A model generated the notes under the pieces. The model was not told where the DNA came from. It saw only the letters and a list, made by a program, of their open reading frames with translations, and searched no databases. From Bradyrhizobium sp. CCGUVB1N3 (GTDB lineage: Bacteria; Pseudomonadota; Alphaproteobacteria; Rhizobiales; Xanthobacteraceae), in assembly GCF_024199925.1 (NCBI RefSeq), contig NZ_JANADR010000001.1, positions 7,939,501-8,003,500 of the forward strand: a stretch of 64,000 bases of DNA, read 5' to 3'. This document shows, one piece after another, positions 45,839-55,582 of this stretch (the first letter of the stretch is position 1; each line of letters begins with the position of its first letter). Made by a program: the position numbers and the translations under genes.

Positions 45839-46093
45839 ATGGTGATGGCCGGACCGGCAATTGAGGCTTTGATCCGCGAGGCGCTTCCGGAGGCGGATGT
45901 GATCGTGACCGATCTGGCGGGCACCGGACACCACTGTGGGGCACGAGTCGTCTCGCAGGCCTTTGCTGGCAAGAGCCGCATCCAACAGCATCGGATGATC
46001 TATGCTGCGTTAGGGAGCAAAACGATCGACACGTTCGACGCGCTCGTGCTCGAAACCCTCGTGCCGAACCGAATCACTTGCAAGGAAACATAA
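45839..46093 (+). CDS. BolA-family protein
   Basis: An 84-residue BolA protein: AIEALIREALPEADVIVTDL, then GTGHHCGARVVSQAFAGKSR and IQQHRMIYAALG, the family signature. BolA proteins work with monothiol glutaredoxins in Fe-S cluster handling. The ATG at 45839 has AGGAG eight bases before it and gives normal BolA length; longer upstream frames are not used. Own NifA/RpoN control and a [2Fe-2S] ferredoxin downstream suggest a nif-dedicated BolA. Its stop overlaps the next ATG (TAATG). Confidence 0.85.
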   Translation: MVMAGPAIEALIREALPEADVIVTDLAGTGHHCGARVVSQAFAGKSRIQQHRMIYAALGSKTIDTFDALVLETLVPNRITCKET

Positions 46094-46230
46094 TGATCGA
46101 CCTAACCGAACAATGCATTAAGCACTTAAATTGTGGAGGTGACATCAGGCGGTTTTCGAAGGTGCCGATTGTCATACAACTCTATGACAAAGCAGAATCT
46201 CCCGGTGATTGCGACATCGCATTGCGGTAA
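46093..46230 (+). CDS. very small coupled protein, 45 aa
   Basis: Starts at the ATG overlapping the bolA stop and reads MIDLTEQCIKHLNCGGDIRR, then VPIVIQLYDKAESPGDCDIA, ending LR. It has three Cys. It lies between bolA and the [2Fe-2S] ferredoxin gene, eight bases before the latter. Coupling to bolA supports expression; no family is recognised and it may be a leader or a remnant. Confidence 0.4.
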   Translation: MIDLTEQCIKHLNCGGDIRRFSKVPIVIQLYDKAESPGDCDIALR

Positions 46231-46237
46231 CAGAAGT

Positions 46238-46588
46238 ATGAGCGGCAACATGAATGAGTTCGAACTCCCACAGCTCTACCGGCATCACGTTTTCGCCTGC
46301 CACACTCAGCGCCCTCCTGACCATCCGCACGGCAGCTGCGGGACGGCGGGTGGAGGACCGTTATGGGAACGGCTCGGCAAAGCAATCGAGGCGGGTGGGT
46401 TGACCGATATCGGCTTCACCGCAGCCGACTGTCTCGGCTTCTGCAGCTCCGGTCCTCTGATGGTCGTCTATCCTGACGGTGTCTGGTATCGTCCGAGCAC
46501 TCCGGAAGATATTGACGAGATTGTCGAGTCTCATCTGAAGAATGGCCGTCGTGTCGACCACCTCGTCATTGTGCTCGCGCGGAGTTAG
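46238..46588 (+). CDS. thioredoxin-like [2Fe-2S] ferredoxin
   Basis: A 116-residue ferredoxin of the thioredoxin-like [2Fe-2S] family. Cluster Cys are at residue 21 (HVFACHTQRP), 34 (HGSCG), 65 and 69 (DCLGFCSSGP), the usual C-x12-C...C-x3-C layout. Related proteins in Azotobacter-type nif regions act as electron carriers or protect nitrogenase. It ends the bolA transcript before a hairpin. Confidence 0.88.
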   Translation: MSGNMNEFELPQLYRHHVFACHTQRPPDHPHGSCGTAGGGPLWERLGKAIEAGGLTDIGFTAADCLGFCSSGPLMVVYPDGVWYRPSTPEDIDEIVESHLKNGRRVDHLVIVLARS

Positions 46589-46611
46589 CGGTTCCTTGCT
46601 TTCCACTTACG

Positions 46612-46636
46612 GGAGACGGCGCCATCGGCCGTCTCC
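46612..46636 (+). terminator. hairpin after the ferredoxin gene
   Basis: GGAGACGGC (46612-46620) pairs perfectly with GCCGTCTCC (46628-46636) around a seven-base loop, 24 bases after the ferredoxin stop. No run of T follows, so termination is plausible but not certain. Confidence 0.45.
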
Positions 46637-46639
46637 GGC

Positions 46640-47216
46640 CACTCTAAGAAGGACGCCGATGCATCGCATCGGCGATCGTGAGGGCTCTCTCTTCGCAAAA
46701 TGGCGCTCAGGGGACGCTCGGCCGTCGGGCCACTGTGCGGAATGCCGCTCTCTTCCAGAACTAGGCCAGGATAGTGCAACACCGCCTACGAAGAAGACTT
46801 CACACCTGCGTCCACCACGGCATCGCCTCCGCGCGCGTGGAGGGCCCAAACAACCAAAATTTCCTTTCCAGCAAATGAACCGGCCGGCCTGAAGCCGTGG
46901 CAACAACGCCGAGAGCCTCAAGCAGCCTGTCACGAGGATAGGGTGGTTCAGCCATGGGCTACGAGCACCTGGCTGATGGATTTTGACATCCACGCGGGCA
47001 ATGCAGCCTGAGCGCGGATATGCGAATATTCAATCGATAGTTGTTCAGATTCACACTCAAAGCTGGCGCCGCTTGCAAGCCGAGAAAACCCTTGGCGCTC
47101 CGGTTCGGAATCAGAGCCCGCACTTCTTGTATCCGATCGCGTGGAACTCGCCTCCGCTTAGCGCCACTTTCTCCCACATGAGGCTCGTGTGATATACCAC
47201 CTGCGAAGCAAACGCA
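46640..47216. other. no recognisable gene
   Basis: Frames are short or low-complexity (Arg- and Pro-rich antisense). No domain, promoter or repeat is recognised. Confidence 0.4.
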
Positions 47217-47630
47217 TCACACCTCCGCACACCGCGGCGCCTTCTCCGTTCGCGCGCAGTTCTGAAGCTCTCGCTTCGGGCTTGAGCCCAGCAGCGACGG
47301 GACCGGCTCGCGGTCAAATCCGGCACATCTTGCGTTGTTGGCTTCGATCAGCGGCCGCCTGATCAGCAGCGGATCTTTGAGCATCAAGGCGATCGCGCTG
47401 GCGGCGTCGATCGCCGCCGGATCGACCTCGCCCGATGTCACCCGCGGCGCGGCTGGGTTGAACCAGGACCGAACCGGCGTGTTACCGAAGAATGTGCATA
47501 GATCGGACGCGGTCCAGGGTTCGGTCAGCAAGCTCTTGGCCACGACATGATGACCCGCCGCCTCCAACGCGCAAATCTGGCGCGCGTTCGTTCCGCAGCC
47601 GGGCTTCTGCCAAAACAGAACAGTAGTCAT
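47217..47630 (-). CDS. ArsC/Spx-like nitrogenase-associated protein
   Basis: A 137-residue protein with an ArsC-like fold start TVLFWQKPGCGTNARQICAL and later SWFNPAAPRVTSGEVDPAAI and LLIRRPLIEANNARCAGFDR. Only one Cys remains in the N-terminal motif (PGCGTN), as in the NifO-type proteins of Azotobacter nif clusters. The last 25 residues are not family-like. It lies two bases after the frameshifted gene on the same strand, probably in one transcript from the promoter at 48105-48118. Confidence 0.8.
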   Translation of the reverse strand: MTTVLFWQKPGCGTNARQICALEAAGHHVVAKSLLTEPWTASDLCTFFGNTPVRSWFNPAAPRVTSGEVDPAAIDAASAIALMLKDPLLIRRPLIEANNARCAGFDREPVPSLLGSSPKRELQNCARTEKAPRCAEV

Positions 47631-47631
47631 G

Positions 47632-48066
47632 TCAAGAGTCCCATTTCATCACGCTAAGTTGGATCGTTGGCGCCGCTTTACCGTGGCCCAAGATGGTGTT
47701 GGCCTTCTCACCCCCTCCAACGTCTGCGGTGTGATCACCGTGCCATGGCAAGCTCGTCTTCCCGCGCTCAAATGCGCTCACCTCGTCGGACGTGTCGGTA
47801 ACGATGAGAATGCCGACACCTTCGAACCTTCCGGTGAGTTCGCCAATCAGGTCCGGTCCGCGGTTCTTCAGCAAAGTGACACCGAGCAACATCTGGGGCG
47901 AGTCAGTCGAAGCGCGCGGCATAGGCCTCTTCAGGCGTGGCCAGCTCGTGGGTCTCGATCTCGTCATGAAGCAGGAACTGTAACGCCGCATGGGTGATCT
48001 TTCCCTGGTCGACCTCGAACACGCGCCGCCGTTTACAGCCTTGTTTGTCTCGACGCCAAACCGCAT
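47632..48066 (-). pseudogene. unknown nif-linked gene, frameshifted
   Basis: The frame starts MRFGVETNKAVNGGACSR after an AAGGAAGG site. A second frame gives the natural continuation VFEVDQGKITHAALQFLLHD, EIETHELATPEEAYAARFD and a stop. The first frame then becomes sensible again from QMLLGVTLLKNRGPDLIGEL, TGRFEGVGILIVTDTSDEVS. So one gene of about 140 codons seems to carry two compensating shifts near 48015 and 47905. The family is not recognised. It is divergent from nifH2 behind an RpoN site. Confidence 0.55.
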
Positions 48067-48103
48067 GTCGCCTTCCTTTCAAACCGCGTCACGATGCGGA
48101 GTT

Positions 48104-48119
48104 GGCAAGTTTCATTCCG
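48104..48119 (-). promoter_or_regulatory. RpoN promoter, minus strand next to nifH2
   Basis: On the minus strand CGGAATGAAACTTGCCA has GG (48117-48118) and GC (48105-48106) ten bases apart with TTGC at -12, about 39 bases before the ATG at 48066. Confidence 0.65.
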
Positions 48120-48170
48120 TTCTGAGCGGTCACAGTCGCAGCAAGATCGCACTTTCAGAGCCGCAATCCT

Positions 48171-48191
48171 TGTCCTGTTTCTGACAGAACA
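48171..48191. promoter_or_regulatory. two overlapping NifA sites (nifH2)
   Basis: TGTCCTGTTTCTGACA at 48171-48186 and TGTTTCTGACAGAACA at 48176-48191 are both TGT-N10-ACA palindromes and overlap by 11 bases. They lie 85-105 bases upstream of the nifH2 -24 element and about 55 bases from the divergent promoter. Confidence 0.8.
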
Positions 48192-48275
48192 ACAAAAGGT
48201 TCGGCGCAGCGCCCGTCGATTGCGTCTGTCAACCATTTTCGAGCATGGCCAGGCGCTTAAAGCACGCGCGGCGAA

Positions 48276-48291
48276 TGGCACGCTAGTTGCT
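48276..48291 (+). promoter_or_regulatory. RpoN promoter of nifH2-Q
   Basis: TGGCACGCTAGTTGCT matches the RpoN consensus fully. The nifH2 ATG is 176 bases downstream, so the leader is long. Confidence 0.9.
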
Positions 48292-48424
48292 ACTTGGCTA
48301 GTTGCTATTTGGATGTCGCAACTGCGAGTGAGGGCTGAGGCCACGCCGGCGCCTATGGCGAGCGCTGTTCTCTTTCCCGACGCCCGTGTGCCCACGTTTC
48401 TGAGAGAGAAATAATCTCGCGTAA

Positions 48425-49361
<937 letters not shown>

Positions 49362-49424
49362 TCTTGCCGGCCTCCAAAGGAGGCGCGCATCAAGACTGAT
49401 AGGATCCAACCAGTGGAGTTGTCC

Positions 49425-50147
49425 GTGACTGCAGCGCAAGAGGGTCCAATCGCTGGGATGTCGAATCCGCCGGGTGGGACCCCCGCTGACAGGCAGCTTG
49501 TCGGAATTGAACTCTACCATGCTCTAATTGGCTGCGATCCGGCAGACGCAGACGTAAGGGATAATGACAAGTTTGACCGGCATGTGTTCGCCTCAGTTCT
49601 TTGTGCCGCTGTAATGGATGGAGGGCCGCTTCCGGAGCGCACGGGCCTGACCGCGGAGGAACTCAATGAACTCCTGGCACAATGTTTCCCATCCGCGATG
49701 CGGACCATCACCGCGATGGAAAACTCCGGTTCAGCCAGTGACGAAGAGATCATGCTGCGCGACCTCCTGCTCGGGCAGCGATCGGCCAAGGGCGAGATCA
49801 GTCGCTGGCTCGCAGCCATGGTCGCAAGGCGTGCGATGGAAGCCAACCATTTGTGGGAAGATCTCGGACTACGCGAGCGGGCCGAGTTGACGCGCTTGTT
49901 GATGCGCCATTTTGCGCCGCTGGCGGCGCAAAACACCAAAAACATGCGCTGGAAGCGCTACTTCTATCGCAGATTGTGCGAGAACGAAGGTTTGGTGATG
50001 TGTACGACGCCGGTGTGTACGCAATGCTGCGACTTCAATCACTGTTTCGGTGAGGAGAGCGGCGAGAGCCGGATGGCGGAGCGTCGCCGCGAACATTTGC
50101 GGGAAATAGAAAGTCATGCCGGAGCCGAGGGAAATCCGCAGGTGTGA
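49425..50147 (+). CDS. molybdenum-donor protein NifQ
   Basis: NifQ, about 240 residues, donates molybdenum for FeMo-cofactor. The C-terminal cluster motif C-x4-C-x2-C-x5-C is seen as CTTPVCTQCCDFNHCFGEES, with LRERAELTRLLMRHFAPLAA and NMRWKRYFYRRLC before it. A GTG start at 49425 with GGAG six bases upstream is preferred; an ATG at 49458 is the alternative. It follows nifH2 by about 70 bases. Confidence 0.93.
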   Translation: MTAAQEGPIAGMSNPPGGTPADRQLVGIELYHALIGCDPADADVRDNDKFDRHVFASVLCAAVMDGGPLPERTGLTAEELNELLAQCFPSAMRTITAMENSGSASDEEIMLRDLLLGQRSAKGEISRWLAAMVARRAMEANHLWEDLGLRERAELTRLLMRHFAPLAAQNTKNMRWKRYFYRRLCENEGLVMCTTPVCTQCCDFNHCFGEESGESRMAERRREHLREIESHAGAEGNPQV

Positions 50148-50199
50148 ACAATCGACTATGCGCTCCGCCAGAAGCCGCGCAGGACCCCCGCATGCTGCG

Positions 50200-50646
50200 A
50201 TGCCTGGACCCTTGCGCTTTGGCCTTGCCGGAAATTGCGCGAAAGCGTGGATGCGGCGGCTGCGCGATGCGGGCCTGCGGCCGACGCGCCGGCGCGTGCT
50301 GCTGGCTCAGCTGCTCTTTGCAAGGGATGACCGCCACGTCACTGCCGAGATGCTCTTCAGCGAGTCGATCGAAGCCAACATCAAGCTCTCGGTTGCGACC
50401 GTATACAACACGCTGAACCATTTCACGCAAGCTGGCTTGTTGCGCCGGATCACGCCCGACGGCTCAAGGTCGTTCTTTGACATCGATACCAGCATCCACC
50501 CGCATTTCTATCTCGTCGGCGAAGACATTTTGATCGACATCCCCGAAAAGCTCCAGCTCGCGCGGATGCCCGAGGCCTTACCGGACCGCGAGATCTCCCG
50601 GCTCGACATCATCGTCCACATTCGCCGTAAGCCAACCGACATCTGA
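50200..50646 (+). CDS. Fur-family regulator, Irr-like
   Basis: A 148-residue Fur protein. The winged-helix region is DAGLRPTRRRVLLAQLLFAR, HVTAEMLFSESIEANIKLSV and ATVYNTLNHFTQAGLLRRI. SRSFFDIDTSIHPHFYLVGE resembles Irr (FDTN-x-x-HHHYYLE), with fewer His at the metal/heme site. The C-terminal Cys pairs of classical Fur are absent. Irr proteins report iron or heme status. The gene lies inside the nifH2-Q-V-W transcript, overlapping the end of nifQ if a longer start is used. Confidence 0.82.
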   Translation: MPGPLRFGLAGNCAKAWMRRLRDAGLRPTRRRVLLAQLLFARDDRHVTAEMLFSESIEANIKLSVATVYNTLNHFTQAGLLRRITPDGSRSFFDIDTSIHPHFYLVGEDILIDIPEKLQLARMPEALPDREISRLDIIVHIRRKPTDI

Positions 50647-50784
50647 TATGTCCGACTTTCGACATTGTTACATTTGCGGCAACCTCAGTCGCTGCCTAGA
50701 AGTGGAGTGATTTCAGGCAGTTCGTCAACCACCGCCCTGGCACGGCTGTTGCTCACCAGTCAGCCGGAAAGATGGAATCTGCAC

Positions 50785-51963
50785 ATGGCCTTCGGTAGAA
50801 CGACGCTGTTCGGCAGCTCGCAGACACGACAGATAGTCCTGAACGACACCACGTTGCGCGACGGCGAGCAGGCTCCCGGCGTGGCCTTTTCAACGGCGGA
50901 AAAGCTATCGATCGCGCGCGCGCTAGCAAAGGCCGGGATCACCGAGATCGAAGCTGGTACGCCGGCGATGGGCCATGACGAAGTCAGCGCGATCCGCGCT
51001 ATTGTCGAAGCTGGCCTGGCCGCGACAATCATTGGTTGGTGCCGGATGAAATCTTCCGACGTCGATGCGGCAATCGATTCCGGCGTCTCAATGGTCAATG
51101 TCTCGATCCCATCCTCCGACGTGCAAATCGCGGCCAAGCTCGGCGCCGACCGGGTTGCCGCGCTCGAGCAGGTGAGGCGGGTCGTCGGTTACGCTCGCGA
51201 CAACGGGCTCGATGTCGCAGTCGGAGGCGAAGATTCCTCGCGCGCTGACGTCAACTTCCTGATCCAGCTGATCACCGCAGCAAAAGACGCGGGCGCCCGG
51301 CGCTTTCGTGTCGCCGATACGCTCAGCGTGCTCGACCCAGACGCAGCCTTTGCGCTGGTGGCCGCGCTACGTGCCGCCACTGATCTCGAGATCGAATTCC
51401 ACGGCCACGACGATCTGGGCCTCGCGACCGCTAACACGCTCGCCGCAATCAAGGCCGGCGCAACGCATGCCTCGGTGACCGTGATCGGCCTCGGCGAGCG
51501 TGCGGGCAACGCGCCTCTGGAAGAGGTCGCTGTCGCGCTCAAACAGCTCTATGGATGCGACACGGGCGTTGTGCTCCCGGACCTCGACAATGTCGCGGCA
51601 GTTGTCGCGGCCGCTGCCGTTCGCAGCGTTCCGCTCAATAAGGCGATCGTCGGTGAGCATGTCTTTACCCACGAATCCGGTATCCATGTCGATGGCCTCC
51701 TGAAGGACCAACGCAGCTATCAGGCGCTCGATCCGCGGCTGTTCGGTCGCTCTAACCGTTTTGTCGTCGGCAAACATTCAGGGCTAGCCGCGATCACGGC
51801 GCTGCTGAACGAATTGCAGGTTTCCGTGAGCGCTGAGGAAGGCAAGGCGATCCTTGCCCGCGTTCGGCAGCATGCCGTCGAGCATAAGGGCGGGGTCGCG
51901 CGCGAGACTGTGATGGCGATCTGGCGCGAAGTCCGCGAGCGCTCCATGCTCAACGGAATGTGA
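50785..51963 (+). CDS. homocitrate synthase NifV
   Basis: NifV, 392 residues, makes homocitrate, the organic ligand of FeMo-cofactor, from acetyl-CoA and 2-oxoglutarate. The HMGL-like barrel has VLNDTTLRDGEQAPGVAFST, EIEAGTPAMGHDE, EFHGHDDLGLATANTLAAIK and FTHESGIHVDGLLKD with the metal His. The ATG at 50785 (MAFGRTTLFGSSQ) gives normal length; the longer frame has no family match. Many nodule rhizobia lack nifV and depend on host homocitrate. Confidence 0.93.
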   Translation: MAFGRTTLFGSSQTRQIVLNDTTLRDGEQAPGVAFSTAEKLSIARALAKAGITEIEAGTPAMGHDEVSAIRAIVEAGLAATIIGWCRMKSSDVDAAIDSGVSMVNVSIPSSDVQIAAKLGADRVAALEQVRRVVGYARDNGLDVAVGGEDSSRADVNFLIQLITAAKDAGARRFRVADTLSVLDPDAAFALVAALRAATDLEIEFHGHDDLGLATANTLAAIKAGATHASVTVIGLGERAGNAPLEEVAVALKQLYGCDTGVVLPDLDNVAAVVAAAAVRSVPLNKAIVGEHVFTHESGIHVDGLLKDQRSYQALDPRLFGRSNRFVVGKHSGLAAITALLNELQVSVSAEEGKAILARVRQHAVEHKGGVARETVMAIWREVRERSMLNGM

Positions 51964-52104
51964 GGCCGCCACGTCCCGAATAGTCGCCATTTCTGTCATC
52001 GAGGAGCTCGTTAAGTCGTCACGCCAGCGGTCTGCCCCTCGTTTGACGAGCATGCGTGGCTACCCATCCTTGCACACGGTAGAAAGAAAAGATGGAGAAA
52101 ACGA

Positions 52105-52431
52105 ATGGCTGACGAAATCCTTCTGCGATTGAACAAGGCGGCCGCGGCCGAGGAGTTTTTTGACTTACTCGGCGTCAAGTACGACCCCAAAATTGTCAAC
52201 GTGGCTCGGCTCCACATATTGCAGCGCATGGGGCAGTATCTCGCAGACGAAGACTTGACCGGTGCGACCGATGCAGCGGTCGCGGAACGCTGTAAGGCCG
52301 TGCTGGAGCGGGCATACACGGACTTCGTCGGCTCCTCCCCAATCGATCAACGCGTTTTCAAGGTCCTCAAAGAAGCGACCGCGCCACAAGCGAAGAAAGC
52401 GTCAAACTTGGTACAACTGGAGACGCTTTAG
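52105..52431 (+). CDS. NifW, nitrogenase-protecting protein
   Basis: A 108-residue NifW: LNKAAAAEEFFDLLGVKYDP, VNVARLHILQRMGQYLAD and VLERAYTDFVGSSPIDQRVF are the family signature. NifW helps stabilise the MoFe protein against oxygen. It lies about 140 bases after nifV and is probably last in the nifH2 operon. Confidence 0.92.
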   Translation: MADEILLRLNKAAAAEEFFDLLGVKYDPKIVNVARLHILQRMGQYLADEDLTGATDAAVAERCKAVLERAYTDFVGSSPIDQRVFKVLKEATAPQAKKASNLVQLETL

Positions 52432-52460
52432 TCATACTCGGGTTTAAAAAGTTGTCTCAA

Positions 52461-52486
52461 CCGTCCTGGTCGTCCCACAAGGACGG
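52461..52486 (+). terminator. hairpin after nifW
   Basis: CCGTCCT (52461-52467) pairs with AGGACGG (52480-52486) around a 12-base loop, 30 bases after the nifW stop. No T-run follows; it may end the nifW transcript or process it. Confidence 0.35.
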
Positions 52487-52744
52487 GAGTATGCAGCGTA
52501 GTTCCAGATTGCTCGGAGGCCGGTGTATTTGTGAGACCTCTGACTTGAGACGTCGTGCTTACACTCCCTTGCGGTGGCCATGTTCTTCGTGGAGGCGGCC
52601 ATAGGATGCGCCTAACACCTCTGTTCGGTCTCCGACGCGCGTCGCCGTATCCTTGTCAGCTCTAGTGCTTCCGGCTGGACGAAAGTCATGTCGCCGTGGT
52701 CGTAAGCCTCTGTATTGATATCAACTTTCGATCACGCCCGCGGT

Positions 52745-52760
52745 TGGTACGACACTTGCT
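52745..52760 (+). promoter_or_regulatory. RpoN promoter in front of fixBCX
   Basis: TTGGTACGACACTTGCT has GG (52746-52747) and GC (52758-52759) ten bases apart with TTGC at -12. Nearby upstream palindromes end in ACT rather than ACA, so a full NifA site was not found. fixB starts 350 bases downstream, and the fixA-like remnant starts 34 bases downstream. Confidence 0.7.
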
Positions 52761-52793
52761 GTCTCTATTCGCAGCAAGGCCTTGGAGAAGCGC

Positions 52794-52890
52794 GTGCATG
52801 TCAACGTCTGCTACAAGCAAGTTGCGGCTTTCCCGCGGACTCGAGTGCCCGCCGTGAGCAAGACCGTCTTGCTTCAGAGGGCGAAGCCCA
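52794..52890 (+). pseudogene. decayed 5' end of fixA
   Basis: From a GTG at 52794, with GGAG eight bases before it, the frame reads VHVNVCYKQVAAFPRTRVPA then VSKTVLLQRA. This follows the FixA N-terminal pattern (MHIVVCIKQVPDSAQIRVHP, VTNTIMRQ): shared H, V, C, KQV, RV, V, T and Q are in register. After about 30 codons the similarity ends and no frame continues to fixB. It is probably the stump of fixA from an ancestral fixABCX operon. Confidence 0.55.
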
Positions 52891-53109
52891 ACCCCCAAGT
52901 TCTGCTTTCGCTCCTGCAATATGACCTCTGCAGCCTGCCGTCGGTGCCAACGCTTCCTTGGACCGAAGCGGCGCGGCAAAGGCAGCTGTAACCGCGATCC
53001 GGCGAGGAACGGCCGCTGTGCTGAGAGAGATGATCGTCGAACGCCAGACGAACCTGGAAGCCGATCCCGCGGCTGGGCGCTCGGCTAACAAAGTAAGGAA
53101 ACCAATTCC

Positions 53110-54240
53110 ATGAGCTCTACACCCAAAAGTCGCGCTCCGGCCGCCGCCGCTGCTGGGCGCGCTGCGACCAAGAAGGAGTTGCCCGATCGCTTTAAGGCTT
53201 ACAAGCACGTCTGGGTTTTCGTCGAGCAGGAACGCGGTGTTGTGCACCCCGTGTCCTGGGAACTCATGGGTGCCGGCCGTAAGCTCGCCGATAAGCTCAA
53301 GGTTGATCTCGCTGCTGTCATCATCGGCCCGGAGGGTGAGGCGACGCAGCAGGCCGCTGCCCAGTCCTTCTGCTATGGCGCCAACCTCGCATACATGGTC
53401 GCCCACAATCTCTTGGGCGACTATCGCAACGAGTCCTACACCAAGGCCCTTACCGATGTCGTCAACACCTACAAGCCGGAGATCCTGCTATTGGGAGCCA
53501 CGACGCTCGGTCGCGATCTCGCGGGCTCGGTCGCCACGACCCTGCTTACGGGGCTTACTGCGGATTGCACAGAGCTCGATGTCGATGTTGATGGATCGCT
53601 CGCTGCGACTCGGCCGACTTTCGGCGGCTCTTTACTCTGCACGATCTACACGCTGAACTACCGTCCGCAAATGGCTACGGTCCGCCCCCGCGTGATGCCG
53701 ATGCCAAAGCGTGTCGCACGCCCGGTCGGCCGCATCATCACCCACCCACTCGGTCTCGTCGAAGACGACATCGTCACAAAAGTTCTCTCCTTCCTGCCCG
53801 ACCGGAACTCAGCAAAATCAAATCTTGCTTATGCCGATGCGGTCGTTGCGGGCGGGCTTGGGCTCGGATCACCGGAGAACTTCCAGCTGGTACACCAGCT
53901 CGCGACCGTGCTTGGGGCCGAATACGGCAGTTCGCGACCGCTCGTGCAGAAGGGCTGGGTCACCTCTGATCGCCAGATCGGCCAGACCGGCAAGACGATC
54001 CGACCAAAACTCTATATCGCCGCCGGCATTTCGGGTGCGATCCAGCACCGCGTCGGCGTCGAAGGGGCCGATCTCATCGTTGCCATCAACACCGACAAGA
54101 ACGCGCCAATTTTCGACTTCGCTCACATAGGCATCGTTACCGATGCCATACATCTGTTGCCGCCGCTCACCGACGCATTTCGCACGCGGCTGTCGCCACA
54201 TTCCCGTGACCGTAAGCAGGTCGAAGGAGCCCGATCATGA
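53110..54240 (+). CDS. FixB, electron-transfer flavoprotein alpha
   Basis: FixB, 376 residues, ETF alpha-like subunit of the FixABCX bifurcating complex that delivers low-potential electrons to nitrogenase. The C-terminal FAD domain is seen in [40 protein letters not shown] and [10 protein letters not shown]. The N-terminus has an Ala/Lys-rich extension before [11 protein letters not shown]. It overlaps fixC by four bases. fixA, its partner, is missing here. Confidence 0.95.
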   Translation: MSSTPKSRAPAAAAAGRAATKKELPDRFKAYKHVWVFVEQERGVVHPVSWELMGAGRKLADKLKVDLAAVIIGPEGEATQQAAAQSFCYGANLAYMVAHNLLGDYRNESYTKALTDVVNTYKPEILLLGATTLGRDLAGSVATTLLTGLTADCTELDVDVDGSLAATRPTFGGSLLCTIYTLNYRPQMATVRPRVMPMPKRVARPVGRIITHPLGLVEDDIVTKVLSFLPDRNSAKSNLAYADAVVAGGLGLGSPENFQLVHQLATVLGAEYGSSRPLVQKGWVTSDRQIGQTGKTIRPKLYIAAGISGAIQHRVGVEGADLIVAINTDKNAPIFDFAHIGIVTDAIHLLPPLTDAFRTRLSPHSRDRKQVEGARS

Positions 54241-55544
54241 TCGAGGAAAAATTCGATGCCATCGTCGTTGGCGCAGGCATGGCGGGTAATGCGGCAGCGC
54301 TCACCATGGCCGAGTGCGGTATGAAGGTGTTGCAGCTCGAGCGCGGCGAGTATCCGGGCTCAAAGAACGTGCAGGGCGCGATCCTCTATGCCGACATGCT
54401 GGAGAAGCTTGTTCCCGATTTCCGTGACGACGCCCCCCTTGAGCGACACCTGGTCGAGCAGCGCTTCTGGATGATGGACGACCGCTCGCACACCGGCTTG
54501 CATTACCGCTCCGAGGACTTCAACGAGGAGAAACCGAACCGATACACCATCATCCGCGCTCAGTTCGACAAGTGGTTCTCACAAAAGGTTCGCGAAGCCG
54601 GCGCCACAGTTTTATGCGAAACGACGGTCACAGACCTGGCCCGAGACGTCCATGGCAAGGTGATCGGCATACGGACCGATCGGCGCGACGGGGAGATCCA
54701 TGCTGACGTCGTCGTGCTGGCGGAGGGCGTCAATGGCGTGCTCGGTACACGCGCTGGCCTGCGCGAGCGGCCGCAGCCCGAGAAGGTTGCGCTCGCGGTC
54801 AAGGAAATGCACTTCCTGCCGCGGGAAACCATTGAATCGCGCTTCAATCTCAGGGGTGACCAAGGCGTGGTGATCGAGGCCGTAGGCACGATCTCTCGCG
54901 GCATGACCGGCATGGGCTTTATCTATGCCAACAAGGAATGCATCTCGCTGGGTATCGGCTGCTTGGTCGCCGACTTCCAGCGCACCGGCGAGACGCCTTA
55001 CGGCCTGCTCGATCGCTTCAAGCGGCATCCTTCGGTCGCGCCTCTGATAGAAGGCTCCGAGGTGAAGGAATATTCTGCCCATCTGATCCCCGAGGGCGGC
55101 TTCAAGGCAATCCCGCAACTGTACGGCAAGGGCTGGGTCGTGGTCGGCGACGCCGCGCAGCTTAACAACACAATTCATCGCGAAGGATCAAACCTCGCGA
55201 TGACGTCGGGCCGGATCGCGGCGGAAGCGATCCTTCAGATCAGGTCGCGGAACCAGCCGATGCTCCCGCAGAACCTGGCGCTATACAAGAAGAAGCTCGA
55301 TGAATCCTTCGTGATCAAGGACCTAAGGAAGTACAAGGATATGCCAGCGCTGATGCACACCCGGTCGCAAAACTTCTTCCTGACCTATCCGCAACTCGTC
55401 TCCAAGGCTATGGAGAACTTTCTGCGTGTCGACGGCACGCCTAAAGTCGAAAAGGAGAAGCTCACACTTAAATCGTTCACCAAGGCGCGCTCGCGGAGCG
55501 GCCTGTTCGGCGACGCCTTCCGCCTCATGCGCGCGTGGCGGTGA
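54237..55544 (+). CDS. FixC, flavoprotein
   Basis: FixC, 435 residues, ETF-ubiquinone-oxidoreductase-like flavoprotein. The FAD-binding loop is [40 protein letters not shown] is the second FAD segment. It would pass electrons between FixAB and quinone. The stop overlaps a frame leading into fixX; the fixX ATG is 38 bases later. Confidence 0.95.
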   Translation: MIEEKFDAIVVGAGMAGNAAALTMAECGMKVLQLERGEYPGSKNVQGAILYADMLEKLVPDFRDDAPLERHLVEQRFWMMDDRSHTGLHYRSEDFNEEKPNRYTIIRAQFDKWFSQKVREAGATVLCETTVTDLARDVHGKVIGIRTDRRDGEIHADVVVLAEGVNGVLGTRAGLRERPQPEKVALAVKEMHFLPRETIESRFNLRGDQGVVIEAVGTISRGMTGMGFIYANKECISLGIGCLVADFQRTGETPYGLLDRFKRHPSVAPLIEGSEVKEYSAHLIPEGGFKAIPQLYGKGWVVVGDAAQLNNTIHREGSNLAMTSGRIAAEAILQIRSRNQPMLPQNLALYKKKLDESFVIKDLRKYKDMPALMHTRSQNFFLTYPQLVSKAMENFLRVDGTPKVEKEKLTLKSFTKARSRSGLFGDAFRLMRAWR

Positions 55545-55582
55545 ACGGAAAAACAGCAGCGACCAACGACGGAGACCAAACG

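Noticed and set aside
52115..52431. A possible fixA or other fix gene in the nifW region
   Set aside because: The frame is clearly NifW; the only fixA-like sequence is the short stump at 52794-52890.
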